64,000 bases of DNA from Nitrosospira sp. Nsp2 (GTDB taxonomy: Bacteria > Pseudomonadota > Gammaproteobacteria > Burkholderiales > Nitrosomonadaceae). Under the pieces are notes generated by a model, which made no database searches, was not told where the DNA came from, and worked only from the letters and a program-made list of their open reading frames with translations. The position numbers and the translations under genes are program-made. Shown piece after piece: positions 31,993 to 41,551 of this stretch; the stretch's first letter is position 1, and each line of letters opens with the position of its first letter. The stretch spans positions 682,001-746,000 of the forward strand of contig NZ_QAOU01000001.1 in the NCBI RefSeq assembly GCF_003050965.1, given 5' to 3'.

Positions 31993-32615
31993 TGCAGATC
32001 GACATACGGACCAACGTCGACAAGGTGCTTGCCCGCCTGGATGTCGTGTTCCAGTCCGAGATAAAAGACAAGGCAACAGTACGCTCGCTGAACCACGCCA
32101 TCGGCAAAGTCAGAACCGAATCTGGCCGCGAGATCCGCAAGATCTACAACATCAAGCTTGGGGTTATCACCAAGGCAACCAAAGTCACGAAGGCGCACCT
32201 GAAACAGGCGAACTTGCGCGCGAGCGTGACTATTTCCGGTGGAACGATCAGCCTGGTCGAATTTGCAGCTCGGCCCGTCAACCCGTGGAACGTGCCAGGC
32301 AGGCCGCATCGCAAGCTGGGTGGCGGAGTGAGCGTCAAGGTCAAGGTCGCCGGCGGACGCCGCACGGTGAAGCACGCCTTCATTGCCACCACTAAGGAGG
32401 GATACCGCGGGGTGTTCATGCGGGAGAGCATTCCCGGCGCGCCGAAAGCGCGCGGCGGTGCCCAGCAATACAAGGATCCCATTGTGAACCTGCGCAGCAT
32501 CAGCCTGCCGACTGCCGTTCGAAACAAGGCTGTCATGACCGCGCTACGGACGGTCGGTGGGGAGCAGTTCGAAAAAGAGTTTGCACGCCAAATTAACCTT
32601 TTGGGTAACAAATAA
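31992..32615 (+). CDS. Minor tail protein Z-like
   Basis: 207 residues: ATVRSLNHAIGKVRTESGREIRKIYNIKLGVI, SVTISGGTISLVEFAARPVNPW and GYRGVFMRES match the phage minor tail protein Z family (PF06763), which acts in tail-end completion/head-tail joining. Overlaps both neighbours by one base (TAATG). Confidence 0.8.
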   Translation: MQIDIRTNVDKVLARLDVVFQSEIKDKATVRSLNHAIGKVRTESGREIRKIYNIKLGVITKATKVTKAHLKQANLRASVTISGGTISLVEFAARPVNPWNVPGRPHRKLGGGVSVKVKVAGGRRTVKHAFIATTKEGYRGVFMRESIPGAPKARGGAQQYKDPIVNLRSISLPTAVRNKAVMTALRTVGGEQFEKEFARQINLLGNK

Positions 32616-33061
32616 TGGCTGATCACGTCAAGACACAGCTGCGTGCAGCTGCTGTAACGCTGCTGTCAGGACTGAGCCTGACCGGTTCACGTGTCTTTAA
32701 GGGCAGGATTTACCCGGTCGAGGATGAAGAGCTGCCTTGTCTTCTGATTGCGACGCCGGCCGAGGATCCCGAATATACCTCGATGGGTTATCCACGCAGG
32801 ATACGGAGCCGGATTACGCTGAGCGTAAATGCGGTGACCAAGAACAATGACGACCTGGATGACGTCCTGGACGCCATCGAAAAGGAAGTTAGAGCTGCGA
32901 TCGGCAACGACCCCACAATCGGTGGACTGGCGAAAGACGCCGTCATAACCGGCGTGACAACTGGCCTGCATGGCGACGGCGAGAAGCCTCGGGGCATGAC
33001 AGCAATGCTGTTCACAGTAGAAATTCATACGAAGGAAGACGCCCCGGATATCGCCAGATAG
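32615..33061 (+). CDS. Tail terminator protein (gpU-like)
   Basis: 148 residues: ADHVKTQLRAAAVTLLSGL, GRIYPVEDEELPCLLIATPAEDPE and DDLDDVLDAIEKEVRAAI. Typical tail-terminator look and position between gpZ-like and tail tube genes. It caps the tail tube at its final length. Confidence 0.72.
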   Translation: MADHVKTQLRAAAVTLLSGLSLTGSRVFKGRIYPVEDEELPCLLIATPAEDPEYTSMGYPRRIRSRITLSVNAVTKNNDDLDDVLDAIEKEVRAAIGNDPTIGGLAKDAVITGVTTGLHGDGEKPRGMTAMLFTVEIHTKEDAPDIAR

Positions 33062-33084
33062 CTCGGCTTTTCCCAAACCGGATC

Positions 33085-33119
33085 CCGGCCTCTTAGATTC
33101 TAAGCGGCCGGTTTTTTTT
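33085..33119 (+). terminator. Strong terminator before the tail tube gene
   Basis: CCGGCC and CTTAGA pair with TCTAAG and GGCCGG in a long, almost perfect stem with a one-base loop centre, then eight T. Confidence 0.85.
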
Positions 33120-33159
33120 GCCCGTCTCTGCGGGCGCCACCACTTGAAAGGAAAACATC

Positions 33160-33621
33160 ATGTCAGTTCGCACATCCGCAGGGACGACGCTAAAAATCTC
33201 TGCTGCAGCCCCCGCCACGTTTGACGCTGCCGGTTACGCTGCGCTTACCTTCACCAACGTTGCCGAGATCACTGACCTTGGCGAGTTTGGTCGCGAGTAT
33301 GCGCTGGTCACGCACAACCCCATCGGCTCACGTGGCACCGTCAAGAAAAAAGGATCCTTCAACGAGGGAACGATGGCGCTCAAGCTGGGCCTCGATACCG
33401 ACGATGCCGGCCAGATCCTTATAAAGGCAGCATCGCTATCCGACAACGATTACAGCTTCCAGATTACCTCACAGAACGGGGATAAGTATTACTTCCAGGC
33501 TCAGGTAATGAACTTCAAGGTTGGCTTGAGCACGGTTGACGCTGTCACCAGCGCGAGCGTGAACCTGGAACTGACCTCGTCGTCCGCGGGTGTCGGGGTC
33601 ATTGAAGTCTTGGCAGCCTAA
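33160..33621 (+). CDS. Major tail tube protein
   Basis: 153 residues: FTNVAEITDLGEFGREYALVTHNPIGSRGTVKKKGSFNEGTMALKLGLDTDDAGQ and YYFQAQVMNFKVGLSTVDAVTSASVNLELTS. This is the phage tail tube family of lambda gpV type (without its Ig domain). Own ribosome binding site AAAGGAAAAC before ATG. Enclosed by a terminator upstream, fitting its high demand. Confidence 0.85.
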   Translation: MSVRTSAGTTLKISAAAPATFDAAGYAALTFTNVAEITDLGEFGREYALVTHNPIGSRGTVKKKGSFNEGTMALKLGLDTDDAGQILIKAASLSDNDYSFQITSQNGDKYYFQAQVMNFKVGLSTVDAVTSASVNLELTSSSAGVGVIEVLAA

Positions 33622-33671
33622 GCTCATAGCCTAGAGCCTGGCCTAGCAAAAAATCATAGAGGGGAATTGCA

Positions 33672-34178
33672 ATGTCATCTGTAACGGGAAGACTTTCCTT
33701 GAATGTCGACATGCTGCTCAGCAGCGCACTCGATATCGGCGTGGCCGAGTACAAGCCACAGTACGGCGCCAATTACGTGTTCGAAAACGGGACGGGAGCG
33801 AACCAGGCTAACGAACTGTTTGCCGACGTCCGCACCCTTGCCGCATCGGCCAACGAGAACCTGGACCTGGCCGGATCGCTGACGAATGCATTTGGCGCGA
33901 CGATCACGTTCGACAAGATCAAGGCGCTCATTATCAAGGCTGATGCGGGCAATACCAACGACGTGCTGGTGGGCGGAGCTGCCGCAAGTCAGGCATCAGC
34001 TTTCTTTGGCGACGCAACCGACGTGGTGAAGGTCAAGCCCGGCGGGACGGTCGCTTTCATCGCTCCGGATGCGACGGGGTACGACATCACCGCAACAAGC
34101 GCGGACCTGCTGAAGATTGCAAACAGCGCAGCCGGCACCTCAGTGACTTACACAGTCATCATCATTGGCGTGGTTTAA
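33672..34178 (+). CDS. Phage tail-module protein (168 aa), beta-rich
   Basis: Repeated beta strands (LSLNVDMLLSSALDIGVAEYKPQYGANYVFENGTG, ATDVVKVKPGGTVAFIAPDATGYDI). No family recognised. Such genes beside the tail tube may encode a second, decorating tube protein. Confidence 0.55.
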   Translation: MSSVTGRLSLNVDMLLSSALDIGVAEYKPQYGANYVFENGTGANQANELFADVRTLAASANENLDLAGSLTNAFGATITFDKIKALIIKADAGNTNDVLVGGAAASQASAFFGDATDVVKVKPGGTVAFIAPDATGYDITATSADLLKIANSAAGTSVTYTVIIIGVV

Positions 34179-34182
34179 AGAA

Positions 34183-34464
34183 ATGCGTATCTGGAAGTTT
34201 CCTCTTGTAGTGACCGACAGGCAATCTGTCCTCATGCCCGCCGGTGCGAATCTGCTGGACGTGCAAATGCAGGGTGACGAGTGCTGCCTGTGGGCCTTAT
34301 GTGACGAGAAAGCGCCGCTAAGCACTCGCCACCTCGCGATGTATGGAACCGGTAATCCGATGCCGGACAACCCGGGTAAGTACGTGGCGACTTTCCAGAT
34401 GCGGGGCGGTTCGCTCGTGTTTCACGCCTTTGAGTCCCCTGATCTGACTTACACCGGGCATTAG
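34183..34464 (+). CDS. DUF7352-like phage protein (93 aa)
   Basis: MRIWKFPLVVTDRQSVLMPAGANLLDVQMQGDECCLWALCDEK, then YGTGNPMPDNPGKYVATFQMRGGSLVFHAFE: a small beta-barrel protein widespread in phages and of unknown role. ATG 34183 follows the previous stop by 4 bases. Confidence 0.65.
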   Translation: MRIWKFPLVVTDRQSVLMPAGANLLDVQMQGDECCLWALCDEKAPLSTRHLAMYGTGNPMPDNPGKYVATFQMRGGSLVFHAFESPDLTYTGH

Positions 34465-34553
34465 CCCATAACCAGCACCGACCAGGCCCGTCTGCCTCTC
34501 GCGGGTGATGGGCCCGGCACGGGCATCTTTTATCCCGCGAAAAGGAAGCAATC

Positions 34554-34955
34554 ATGTTCGACATTAGCAAACTGGCAGTAAATGAAACAACCGATATTCA
34601 TCTGCGCGGCGCAGACGACGAGCCGCTAGTCGCTGAGAATGGCAAGCCTATGACGATCACCGTGAACGGGCCAGGGACCAAAGCGTTTGCCAAGGCCCAG
34701 TCAGCGCGAAACAAGGCGACGATCGAGCGTTTCCAGCGCAAGGGCAAGAATAAGGCTGACACAACGCTTGAGGAAACTGCCGAGTTCCTCGCCGCTGTCA
34801 CGGTCAGCTTCAATAATTTCCAGTACCTGGAGCTGGAAGGATACGAGCAGTTCAAGGCGTGCTACCTGGATACCAAGATCGGATTCATTGCCGAGCAGGT
34901 AAATAAGGAGCTGGGTGACTGGTCAAATTTTACGAAGGGCTCTACGAAGAGCTGA
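34554..34955 (+). CDS. Tail assembly chaperone (gpG-like), 0-frame product
   Basis: 133 residues: MFDISKLAVNETTDIHLRGADDEPLV, KPMTITVNGPGTKAFAKAQSARNKATIERFQRK and LAAVTVSFNNFQYLELEGYEQFKACYLD. It occupies the place of lambda G and ends shortly after the slippery sequence at 34925. It should bind the tape measure during tail assembly. Confidence 0.8.
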   Translation: MFDISKLAVNETTDIHLRGADDEPLVAENGKPMTITVNGPGTKAFAKAQSARNKATIERFQRKGKNKADTTLEETAEFLAAVTVSFNNFQYLELEGYEQFKACYLDTKIGFIAEQVNKELGDWSNFTKGSTKS

Positions 34956-35410
34956 GCCTGTACATCCGGCAGATCGCCTGGCTCCAGGCGGTCCCGGAAG
35001 AAAAGAACAAGAAAAGAAGCAACCCGGGGATCGATACCCCCGAGCCGGTATCGCGCATCGAGAAGATCAAGGAAAACGGCGGAGAAGTCCTGCTGCCGGA
35101 AATCGGTGCAGCGGGATACCTCATTGACTACCTGTTGGAGATAGGCCCGGCGAGCAGCATCGGCATGGGCCTCGCCCAGATCGCTTTCACGGAGTTGCAA
35201 GCCTGGCAGCAATGCTCAGGAATAAGCCTGCAGCCCTGGGAGACGCAGATATTGCGCAGGCTGTCATCTGACTATATCGCAGAAAACAGGCGGGCTGAGA
35301 AGCCGGATTGCCCGCCTCCGTACGGAAATCCTGAACTTGAATTTGACCGCGAAGTAGTGGCGAGAAAAGTCACTAATGCGCTGAAGGCACTCGCGCGCGC
35401 GAAAAGGTAA
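34554..35410 (+). CDS. Tail assembly chaperone fusion (gpGT-like) by -1 frameshift
   Basis: The downstream frame (VKFYEGLYEELSLYIRQIAWLQAV ... ALKALARAKR) has no usable start: a TGA lies two codons before the slip point. Reading A AAT TTT at 34925-34931 and slipping back one base joins residues 1-126 of the 0 frame to 159 residues of the -1 frame, 285 in total (lambda gpGT: 279). This conserved mechanism gives a small fraction of longer chaperone. Stop at 35408-35410, three bases before the tape measure ATG. Confidence 0.85.
34925..34952 (+). promoter_or_regulatory. Programmed -1 ribosomal frameshift signal
   Basis: Slippery heptamer A AAT TTT (34925-34931) in the 0 frame, a 7-nt spacer and a hairpin GCTCT (34939-34943)/AGAGC (34948-34952) with loop ACGA. 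All three elements lie where the lambda G/T signal is expected. Confidence 0.85.
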
Positions 35411-35413
35411 CCC

Positions 35414-38400
35414 ATGAACATCGGTACGATGACAATCGAGATGGTGGCGAAGCTATCCAGCCTGGAGCGGGATATGAACCGAGCCAAAGGCATCGTCGCC
35501 GGGGCAATGGGCGATATTCAAAAATCGGCCAACCTGGTGAGCGGCGCACTCGGTTTGATTGGCGTTGGATTATCAGCCGGCGCATTTGCTGCCTATGCGC
35601 ATCGCGTTGTCGACACACTCGCAACGATAGACGATGCGGCGCAGAAAACCGGATCATCGGTTGAGAACCTGTCGCGTATCGAGAAAACAGCACGAGCCTT
35701 CGGTGCCAATTTTGGGGACATCGATTCAGCACTCGTAAAGCTGGCCCGGGGAATTGCTACAGTCGACGATGAATCGAACCGAACCAATCAGGCATTAAGG
35801 GCACTGGGTCTGTCCTCACGCGATGCTGCAGGCAATCTTCGCGATCCATCTGAGGTGCTGATCGAGATTGCGAAGCGGCTGCAGAACTACCAGGACGGAG
35901 CTAACAAGTCTGCCATTGTTACCGATCTGTTCGGCAAGTCCGGTGCTAACCTGCTCCCCGTTCTGAACGACCTGGCAGAAAACGTCGATAAGTTCGGCAG
36001 TGTATCAGCGGCCTCGGCTGCCGAGGCAGCGCGGTTTCAGGACCAGATGGGCTTGCTCAAGGGCAAGGCGGACGAAGCGTTGACATCATTCTCACTGGGA
36101 CTGCTGCCCGCGTTGAACCGGATAACTGGAGCAATGCAGGGATCGGCGGGCGGAATGAATGTCTTTACCGCTGCGGGCCGGTCGGTCGGTTCCATGCTTG
36201 AGTTCCTGCTGGTCAAGGGCTCGGCTGTCTGGATGCTGTTTGGCAATATGGGTGACGCCATCGGCACCCGCGCGCGACAGTTGATAGCGATTGTAAAGGG
36301 CGACTTCCATGAAGTCGGGCAGCTGCAGAAGAACCTGGACAACGAAATTGGCAAGCGAATCGCAGAGCACCAGCACTATGTTTCAACCATCCTCGGCGGA
36401 AATCAGCAGGTCGAGAAATCGACTCAGTCTGTAAAACCCCAACTCAACTACCTGTCGGGCGCGATTGACAAGAGCGGCGCTGTGTCGGGCTACGAACGGG
36501 CTACGAAAGCAGCCACGGACTACATCAATAAGCTGCGGGAAGAGACCGAAGCGGTTGGCTTAAACGCTGTTCAGATGAAGCTACTTGGCGCTGCTCGCGA
36601 GGCTGCGAAGGCTCCGCTTGAGTCTCAGCGTGCGGCGATCATGGAATCCGCCCAGGCATGGGCGATGGCGACCCAGGCGCAGGAAGAAAGCGCGGCTGCC
36701 GCAAAGGCGATCGAAGCTGAAGAAAAGAAACGACTCGATGGTTATGCCGCGATGATAAGCGCGGACGAGAAGGCCCTCCAGTCCCTGCAAGAAAAAAACA
36801 ACCTGCTTGAATACGGCGCTAGTGCAGTCGCGGCAATGGGTCAGGCCGATTTGCAAGCTGCGCTCGATCGCGCGTGGGCCGCGGACAACATCGACATCAA
36901 TGTGATCGCGATGCTTGAGCGTCGGCTTGAGCTATCCAAACAACTGGCGGCTGAGGCAAAACGCGGCGAGGCGCTCACGGCTGTCAAAGAAGCGGCTAAA
37001 GCGGCCTCGGATGCTTGGCAACACACTGCGCGCGACATCAACCGTTCGTTGACCGACGCTCTCTTGAGGGGTTTCGAGTCCGGCAAAACGTTCGCACAGA
37101 ACCTGCGCGACACGATGGTGCACATGTTTCAAACGACGATACTGCGGCCAGTTATAGACTTGGCGATGGCGCCAGTGAGCAGGGGAATGGCGGGCGTGAT
37201 GGGCGCGCTTGGATTTCCTGGTACAGGAATCGCAGGAACTAGCTCCGCTGCCGGAAACAGCTTCAACTTAATGAATCTCGCCTCTGGCGCGAAATCTATT
37301 TTCAGCGCCTTCACTGGCGGTGCATCTTCGCTCGTGACGTCGATTGCTACATCAGCAATCGGGCAGGCGATGGGGCTCGGCGTTGCTGGCGGATCTGCGC
37401 TTGGTGCCGGAGTAGGCATTGGCGGCGTTGGCGCTGGTGCCGGCGCTGGAACTGCGTTTATTGGTGGCGCCGGTACTGCCTTGGGTGGCACCGGCGCGAC
37501 AGTTGCCGGGCTGACTGGCATGGGTTCAATGCTGGCCGCTGCTGCCGGTCCTCTGGCCATCGCTGCTGCTGCCGACATGATCTTCAGGCTGATAGCTGGG
37601 AACAAGACAATCAAGGGCGCTGAAGCGCTGACCTATGTCCCGGTTATAGGACCGCTGATCAATATGTTGTTCGGCATGGGCCCCAAGAAACTAGGGCCGC
37701 AGGAGCTCACCGGCAAATTTAGCGATCAAGGTTTCGATGGCCAGTTCGAGGCCGACTGGACACGCAAGGGCGGTCTGTTCGCCTTCGGAAAAAAGAAGGG
37801 TCGCCGTGGGCTGGGGATCTCCGCAGAGCAGGATGCTGCCCTGGACGCGATGGTGGGTGATATATCCGGCGCATTCCTGAGTCTGACGAAAACGACGGGT
37901 GACGCCGGACGCTCGCTTGCCGGGTGGACGTTCGAAGTCAAGCGCGCCATCGATACGGAAGAGAAGCAGGAAGAGCTAACAAAAGACCTTAGCAATAGCA
38001 TTGGCTCGAAGCTTATTCCAGAGTTGACTTTGATCCAGCAAAAGGGCGAAGAACTGGCGGATACCGCCGCCCGTGCAAGCGCTGAATTCACTCTCGTCAA
38101 TTCCATCCTCGACTTAACTGGCAAATCACTTGCGGTTGCAGGCTTGGCATCACTCGGCCTGCGTGACAGCCTCGTCCAATTGCTCGGCGGCATCGAAAAC
38201 GCTGGATCCGCGCTCCAGCCGTTCTTCGAAAACTTCTATACCGACGCTGAGCGCGTGGCCAGCACCGGCCGGCTGATGAATGCCGAGATGAGCAAACTTG
38301 GCATCACAACGCTACCGACAACCCGCGCGCAGTTCCGCGCCCTGGTCGAGGCACAGGATCTGAATACCGATGCCGGGCAAAAGATGTTCGCCGCACTCAT

Positions 38401-38920
38401 CCAGCTGGCTCCGGCATTCGTTACGGTGACCGATGCGATCGCCAAAGCGGCTGACGACGCAGCCGCCGAAGCAAAGCGTATCGCTGATTCGATCCAGCTG
38501 CTAACCACCGACGCATTCGCCACGTTGTTTGATTACACCAGGTACATCCGCCTGGCCGCCAATGCCGGTGTAACTGCCGCGCAGCCGGCAGGGCCCGTCT
38601 ATCAAGCACCGGGACAAGTATTCCTGCCCGGGTTTGCAAGCGGCTCGAACGAAATCCCGCACGACATGACGGCGAGGATCCACAAGGGAGAACGGATACT
38701 GCCTGCAGCTGATAACCGTGAGCTGATGCGCAGGCTGAGCGACCCTGGGGCGGCAAATGACGCTCTTGTTGACGAGATACGTCAGTTGCGTGCCGAGTTG
38801 AAGGCGGTCCATGTCGCCATGGCTACCAATACCAGCAAGACAGCCAGGAATACCGAGAAGATGCTGCGGTTCACTGAAGAGTGGGACGTGAGCGGCTTGC
38901 CGCCGGAGCGCGCTGCATGA
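35414..38920 (+). CDS. Tail tape measure protein
   Basis: 1168 residues. The N-terminal TMP domain (MNIGTMTIEMVAKLSSLERDMNRAKGIVAGAM) and a first hydrophobic part are followed by long coiled segments and a Gly/Ala-rich hydrophobic middle (~620-740: GVAGGSALGAGVGIGGVG, LAAAAGPLAIAAAADMIF). The C-terminus is basic/Gln-rich (ELRAELKAVHVAMATNTSKTARN). At ~0.15 nm per residue the tail would be about 175 nm, i.e. a siphovirus. No lytic domain (lysozyme, peptidase) was recognised. Confidence 0.9.
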   Translation: MNIGTMTIEMVAKLSSLERDMNRAKGIVAGAMGDIQKSANLVSGALGLIGVGLSAGAFAAYAHRVVDTLATIDDAAQKTGSSVENLSRIEKTARAFGANFGDIDSALVKLARGIATVDDESNRTNQALRALGLSSRDAAGNLRDPSEVLIEIAKRLQNYQDGANKSAIVTDLFGKSGANLLPVLNDLAENVDKFGSVSAASAAEAARFQDQMGLLKGKADEALTSFSLGLLPALNRITGAMQGSAGGMNVFTAAGRSVGSMLEFLLVKGSAVWMLFGNMGDAIGTRARQLIAIVKGDFHEVGQLQKNLDNEIGKRIAEHQHYVSTILGGNQQVEKSTQSVKPQLNYLSGAIDKSGAVSGYERATKAATDYINKLREETEAVGLNAVQMKLLGAAREAAKAPLESQRAAIMESAQAWAMATQAQEESAAAAKAIEAEEKKRLDGYAAMISADEKALQSLQEKNNLLEYGASAVAAMGQADLQAALDRAWAADNIDINVIAMLERRLELSKQLAAEAKRGEALTAVKEAAKAASDAWQHTARDINRSLTDALLRGFESGKTFAQNLRDTMVHMFQTTILRPVIDLAMAPVSRGMAGVMGALGFPGTGIAGTSSAAGNSFNLMNLASGAKSIFSAFTGGASSLVTSIATSAIGQAMGLGVAGGSALGAGVGIGGVGAGAGAGTAFIGGAGTALGGTGATVAGLTGMGSMLAAAAGPLAIAAAADMIFRLIAGNKTIKGAEALTYVPVIGPLINMLFGMGPKKLGPQELTGKFSDQGFDGQFEADWTRKGGLFAFGKKKGRRGLGISAEQDAALDAMVGDISGAFLSLTKTTGDAGRSLAGWTFEVKRAIDTEEKQEELTKDLSNSIGSKLIPELTLIQQKGEELADTAARASAEFTLVNSILDLTGKSLAVAGLASLGLRDSLVQLLGGIENAGSALQPFFENFYTDAERVASTGRLMNAEMSKLGITTLPTTRAQFRALVEAQDLNTDAGQKMFAALIQLAPAFVTVTDAIAKAADDAAAEAKRIADSIQLLTTDAFATLFDYTRYIRLAANAGVTAAQPAGPVYQAPGQVFLPGFASGSNEIPHDMTARIHKGERILPAADNRELMRRLSDPGAANDALVDEIRQLRAELKAVHVAMATNTSKTARNTEKMLRFTEEWDVSGLPPERAA

Positions 38921-39816
38921 AGATAGTCGTACCGATTACGATCAATGACGCGGCGCTTATATCCACAAACGTTTCTGAGACACTGCATCCGCCATACGAC
39001 GCTGGGTACGTGTACGCGCTCGGCGACCGGGTATCCATTATCGGGTCCGACATCCATGAGGTTTACGAGTCTCTTGTCGCCAGCAATGTAGGTAACGATC
39101 CCGCCGCCTCCACGACAAAATGGGTCTACGTTAGCGCCACGAATCCCTGGTTGATGTTCGACAAGTCCGTCACTTCCCAGACGGAAAATGCGGACAGCAT
39201 TGATGTATCCCTGCAGGCGACCGGAAGAATATCCGCCCTTGCGCTCTTGAACGTCTCTGCGGTCGAAGCGCGCGTGGTCATGATCGATCCGCTCGACGGT
39301 GTGGTCTATGACGAGACCCACAGCCTTGTTTCCAACTCCGGGATTGACAGCTGGTACGACTATTTTTTTGAACCGATAGTGCGCCTTAACGACCTCGTCA
39401 TAACGGGGTTGCCGCTTTACTCCGGGCCGATTATCAACATCACCCTGTCCGCGCCTGGTGAAACAGTCAAGTGTGGCGCCCTGGTGATAGGCCCAACGAC
39501 CGATGTGGGTGAAACGCAATACAGTGCAGCCGTCGGCATTCAAGATTTCAGCACCAAAGACCAGGACACGTTCGGGAATTACTCCATCGTCCAACGTGCA
39601 TACCGAAAACGCGCCACTTTCCCCGTAATCATTGACTCCGCCCGCGTAGACACATTGCACAACTTTTTGGCATCGCTGAGAGCAACGCCAACGCTATACA
39701 TCGGGGCGGACGACTACACATCCACGGCCATTTACGGCTTCTTTAAGGACTTCACGATTGAAATCGTGTACGCGAAAGAGTCTCTTTGCTCGCTGGAAAT
39801 CGAGGGATTGACCTAG
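38917..39816 (+). CDS. Tail-tip protein (299 aa), hypothetical
   Basis: MKIVVPITINDAALISTNVSE, a carbohydrate-binding-like piece YALGDRVSIIGSDIHEVYESLVASNVGNDP (seen as a CBM-like element in tail proteins), and a C-terminal part FSTKDQDTFGNYSIVQRAYRKRATFPVII. It likely belongs to the distal tail or hub. ATGA overlap with the tape measure stop. Confidence 0.62.
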   Translation: MKIVVPITINDAALISTNVSETLHPPYDAGYVYALGDRVSIIGSDIHEVYESLVASNVGNDPAASTTKWVYVSATNPWLMFDKSVTSQTENADSIDVSLQATGRISALALLNVSAVEARVVMIDPLDGVVYDETHSLVSNSGIDSWYDYFFEPIVRLNDLVITGLPLYSGPIINITLSAPGETVKCGALVIGPTTDVGETQYSAAVGIQDFSTKDQDTFGNYSIVQRAYRKRATFPVIIDSARVDTLHNFLASLRATPTLYIGADDYTSTAIYGFFKDFTIEIVYAKESLCSLEIEGLT

Positions 39817-41052
39817 ATGTCGGATTTATATTTTGAGGAAGATTATGCCGAATCAGATTATGTCGAGGGGGTTGTTATGGCGATAGACGCGCTACCTCCG
39901 GTCCCGCAGCGCGGCGATTCTAAAGATGTATTTGACGGTAAAGCAGATACGTTCATGGCTGCTCTAGTCCTGTTTGCCCAGCAGGCCGACGCGGTCGCCA
40001 TCGCGATGAACAACAATGCGACGAACGCTGAGAGCACCACGAGCCTGACCATCGGCACTGGCGACAGGATCTTTGTTGCTGATGTTGGCCGCAGCTATGT
40101 TGTAGGACAAACGGTCAAGGCCGCATCAACCGCCAGCCCCACGAACTGGATGCAGGGAGATGTGACCGCATACAACACCGTTACCGGTTCTCTGACGATC
40201 AACATGAACTTGTTGCAGGGATCCGGGACCTTCGCCGCGTGGACATTATCCTTGTCGAACGCGAGCTCGTCGGGTGGGTCGATTACGCAGGATTTTGCAG
40301 TCAAGTCATTGCAGCACGCGATCGGGGCAAACATCGCCTCCGCAGCCACAATCGACCTCTCTACCGCCACCGGTAACATAGCGCACCTTACAGGAAACAC
40401 GACCGTAACTGGCGCGACGATGACCGCCGGTAAAGATGTTTTGTTAATTATCGACGGCACTCCGCAATTTAACTATCACGCCACGAACCTGAAGCTCAAT
40501 TCAGGCGGCGCGAATATCACTGGAGCCGCGGGCGACGTCGCGCTATTCACCTATGACGGCACTACCGTACGGGTGACTTACATCAAGATGAGCGGGCATG
40601 CCAACGTAGAGACTGCGGCGCCTGCAGGCGCCCCCGTTGGCTCCTTCCTGCTCTATGCCGGATCATCCCCGCCCGCTGGTTACCTGACTTGCCCAACCAC
40701 GCTGACCAATATTAGCCGAACCACATACGCGACACTGTTTACCGCAATAGGCACGACATGGGGGGTCGGCGATAGCTCAACCACATTTGGCCTGCCGTGG
40801 TTTGCCTCCGGTTATGCAATTTTGCAGGCAAACCCATCTGTGACCCTGGAGGGTGTGGGTAAAGCAACAGCCGGCGATAACCTTGCTCACACTCACACTT
40901 ATGCGGACGTGGATAACACGGGATCAGTGAGCACTGGCGGCTCATGGATCAACTCGGTAGGTAACCTCACAACGAAAACGTCGTCCTCGTCAGGCGGATC
41001 CGCGAACTTGGCCGCGGGCGCGCGCGTACTGATTTGCATCAAATACCAGTAA
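39817..41052 (+). CDS. Tail fibre protein with tail-collar domain
   Basis: 411 residues. The N-terminus FDGKADTFMAALVLFAQQADAVA anchors it; a beta-repeat middle (ATIDLSTATGNIAHLTGNTTVTG) follows. The C-terminal domain PVGSFLLYAGSSPPAGYLTCPTTLTNISRTTYATLFTAIGTTWGVGDSSTTFGLP is a phage tail collar (PF07484) domain, ending with HTHTYADVDNTGS. It probably recognises the host surface. Confidence 0.85.
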   Translation: MSDLYFEEDYAESDYVEGVVMAIDALPPVPQRGDSKDVFDGKADTFMAALVLFAQQADAVAIAMNNNATNAESTTSLTIGTGDRIFVADVGRSYVVGQTVKAASTASPTNWMQGDVTAYNTVTGSLTINMNLLQGSGTFAAWTLSLSNASSSGGSITQDFAVKSLQHAIGANIASAATIDLSTATGNIAHLTGNTTVTGATMTAGKDVLLIIDGTPQFNYHATNLKLNSGGANITGAAGDVALFTYDGTTVRVTYIKMSGHANVETAAPAGAPVGSFLLYAGSSPPAGYLTCPTTLTNISRTTYATLFTAIGTTWGVGDSSTTFGLPWFASGYAILQANPSVTLEGVGKATAGDNLAHTHTYADVDNTGSVSTGGSWINSVGNLTTKTSSSSGGSANLAAGARVLICIKYQ

Positions 41053-41059
41053 GGAAGCC

Positions 41060-41551
41060 ATGAGAAAAACAGTCTATTTATATGACCCGGTAACGTTCGC
41101 TCCTACTGGGGCCTATGACGCACAGGAAAGCCCGTTGGAGCCCGGCACATTCCTTACCCCCGTCCATTGTGTCGAGACTCCTCCGCCTGCAGTAGAGCCC
41201 GGCCAACTCATTTTCTTTGATGGAGTGGCTGCATGGATCGTGAGGGACGCACCTTTGCCGACTGCAGAGCAGAAGCTTCAGTACGAGATTGAGCGACGAC
41301 GTCTCGCGGTGCGGCAACATATGAGCGCCGTAGCTCAAGCAGCGCCTGAGCACTTCAACAGTATCAGTGAGGCGAAGAGCTTCGTCGGAACAGATAACCC
41401 GCTGCGCGCCGTATCCGAAGCATTCCAGGTCTGGGCGGCCCAAGTGCAGACGTCTGCAAACGCCACGCTCGATGCGGTAGAGGCAGGCGAAACTGCGCTG
41501 CCCGCCATCTCTGATTTGATCGCATCACTTCCTGAGTGGGTGCATCCCTAA
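41060..41551 (+). CDS. Tail fibre assembly-like protein (163 aa)
   Basis: N-terminal VYLYDPVTFAPTGAYDAQESPLEPGTFLTPVHCVETPPP is the usual opening of tail fibre assembly/DUF4376-type proteins; the C-terminal half is helical (YEIERRRLAVRQHMSAVAQAA, LIASLPEWV). It contains QVQTSAN, encoded by the recurrent palindrome. A chaperone for the adjacent fibre is likely. Confidence 0.65.
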   Translation: MRKTVYLYDPVTFAPTGAYDAQESPLEPGTFLTPVHCVETPPPAVEPGQLIFFDGVAAWIVRDAPLPTAEQKLQYEIERRRLAVRQHMSAVAQAAPEHFNSISEAKSFVGTDNPLRAVSEAFQVWAAQVQTSANATLDAVEAGETALPAISDLIASLPEWVHP

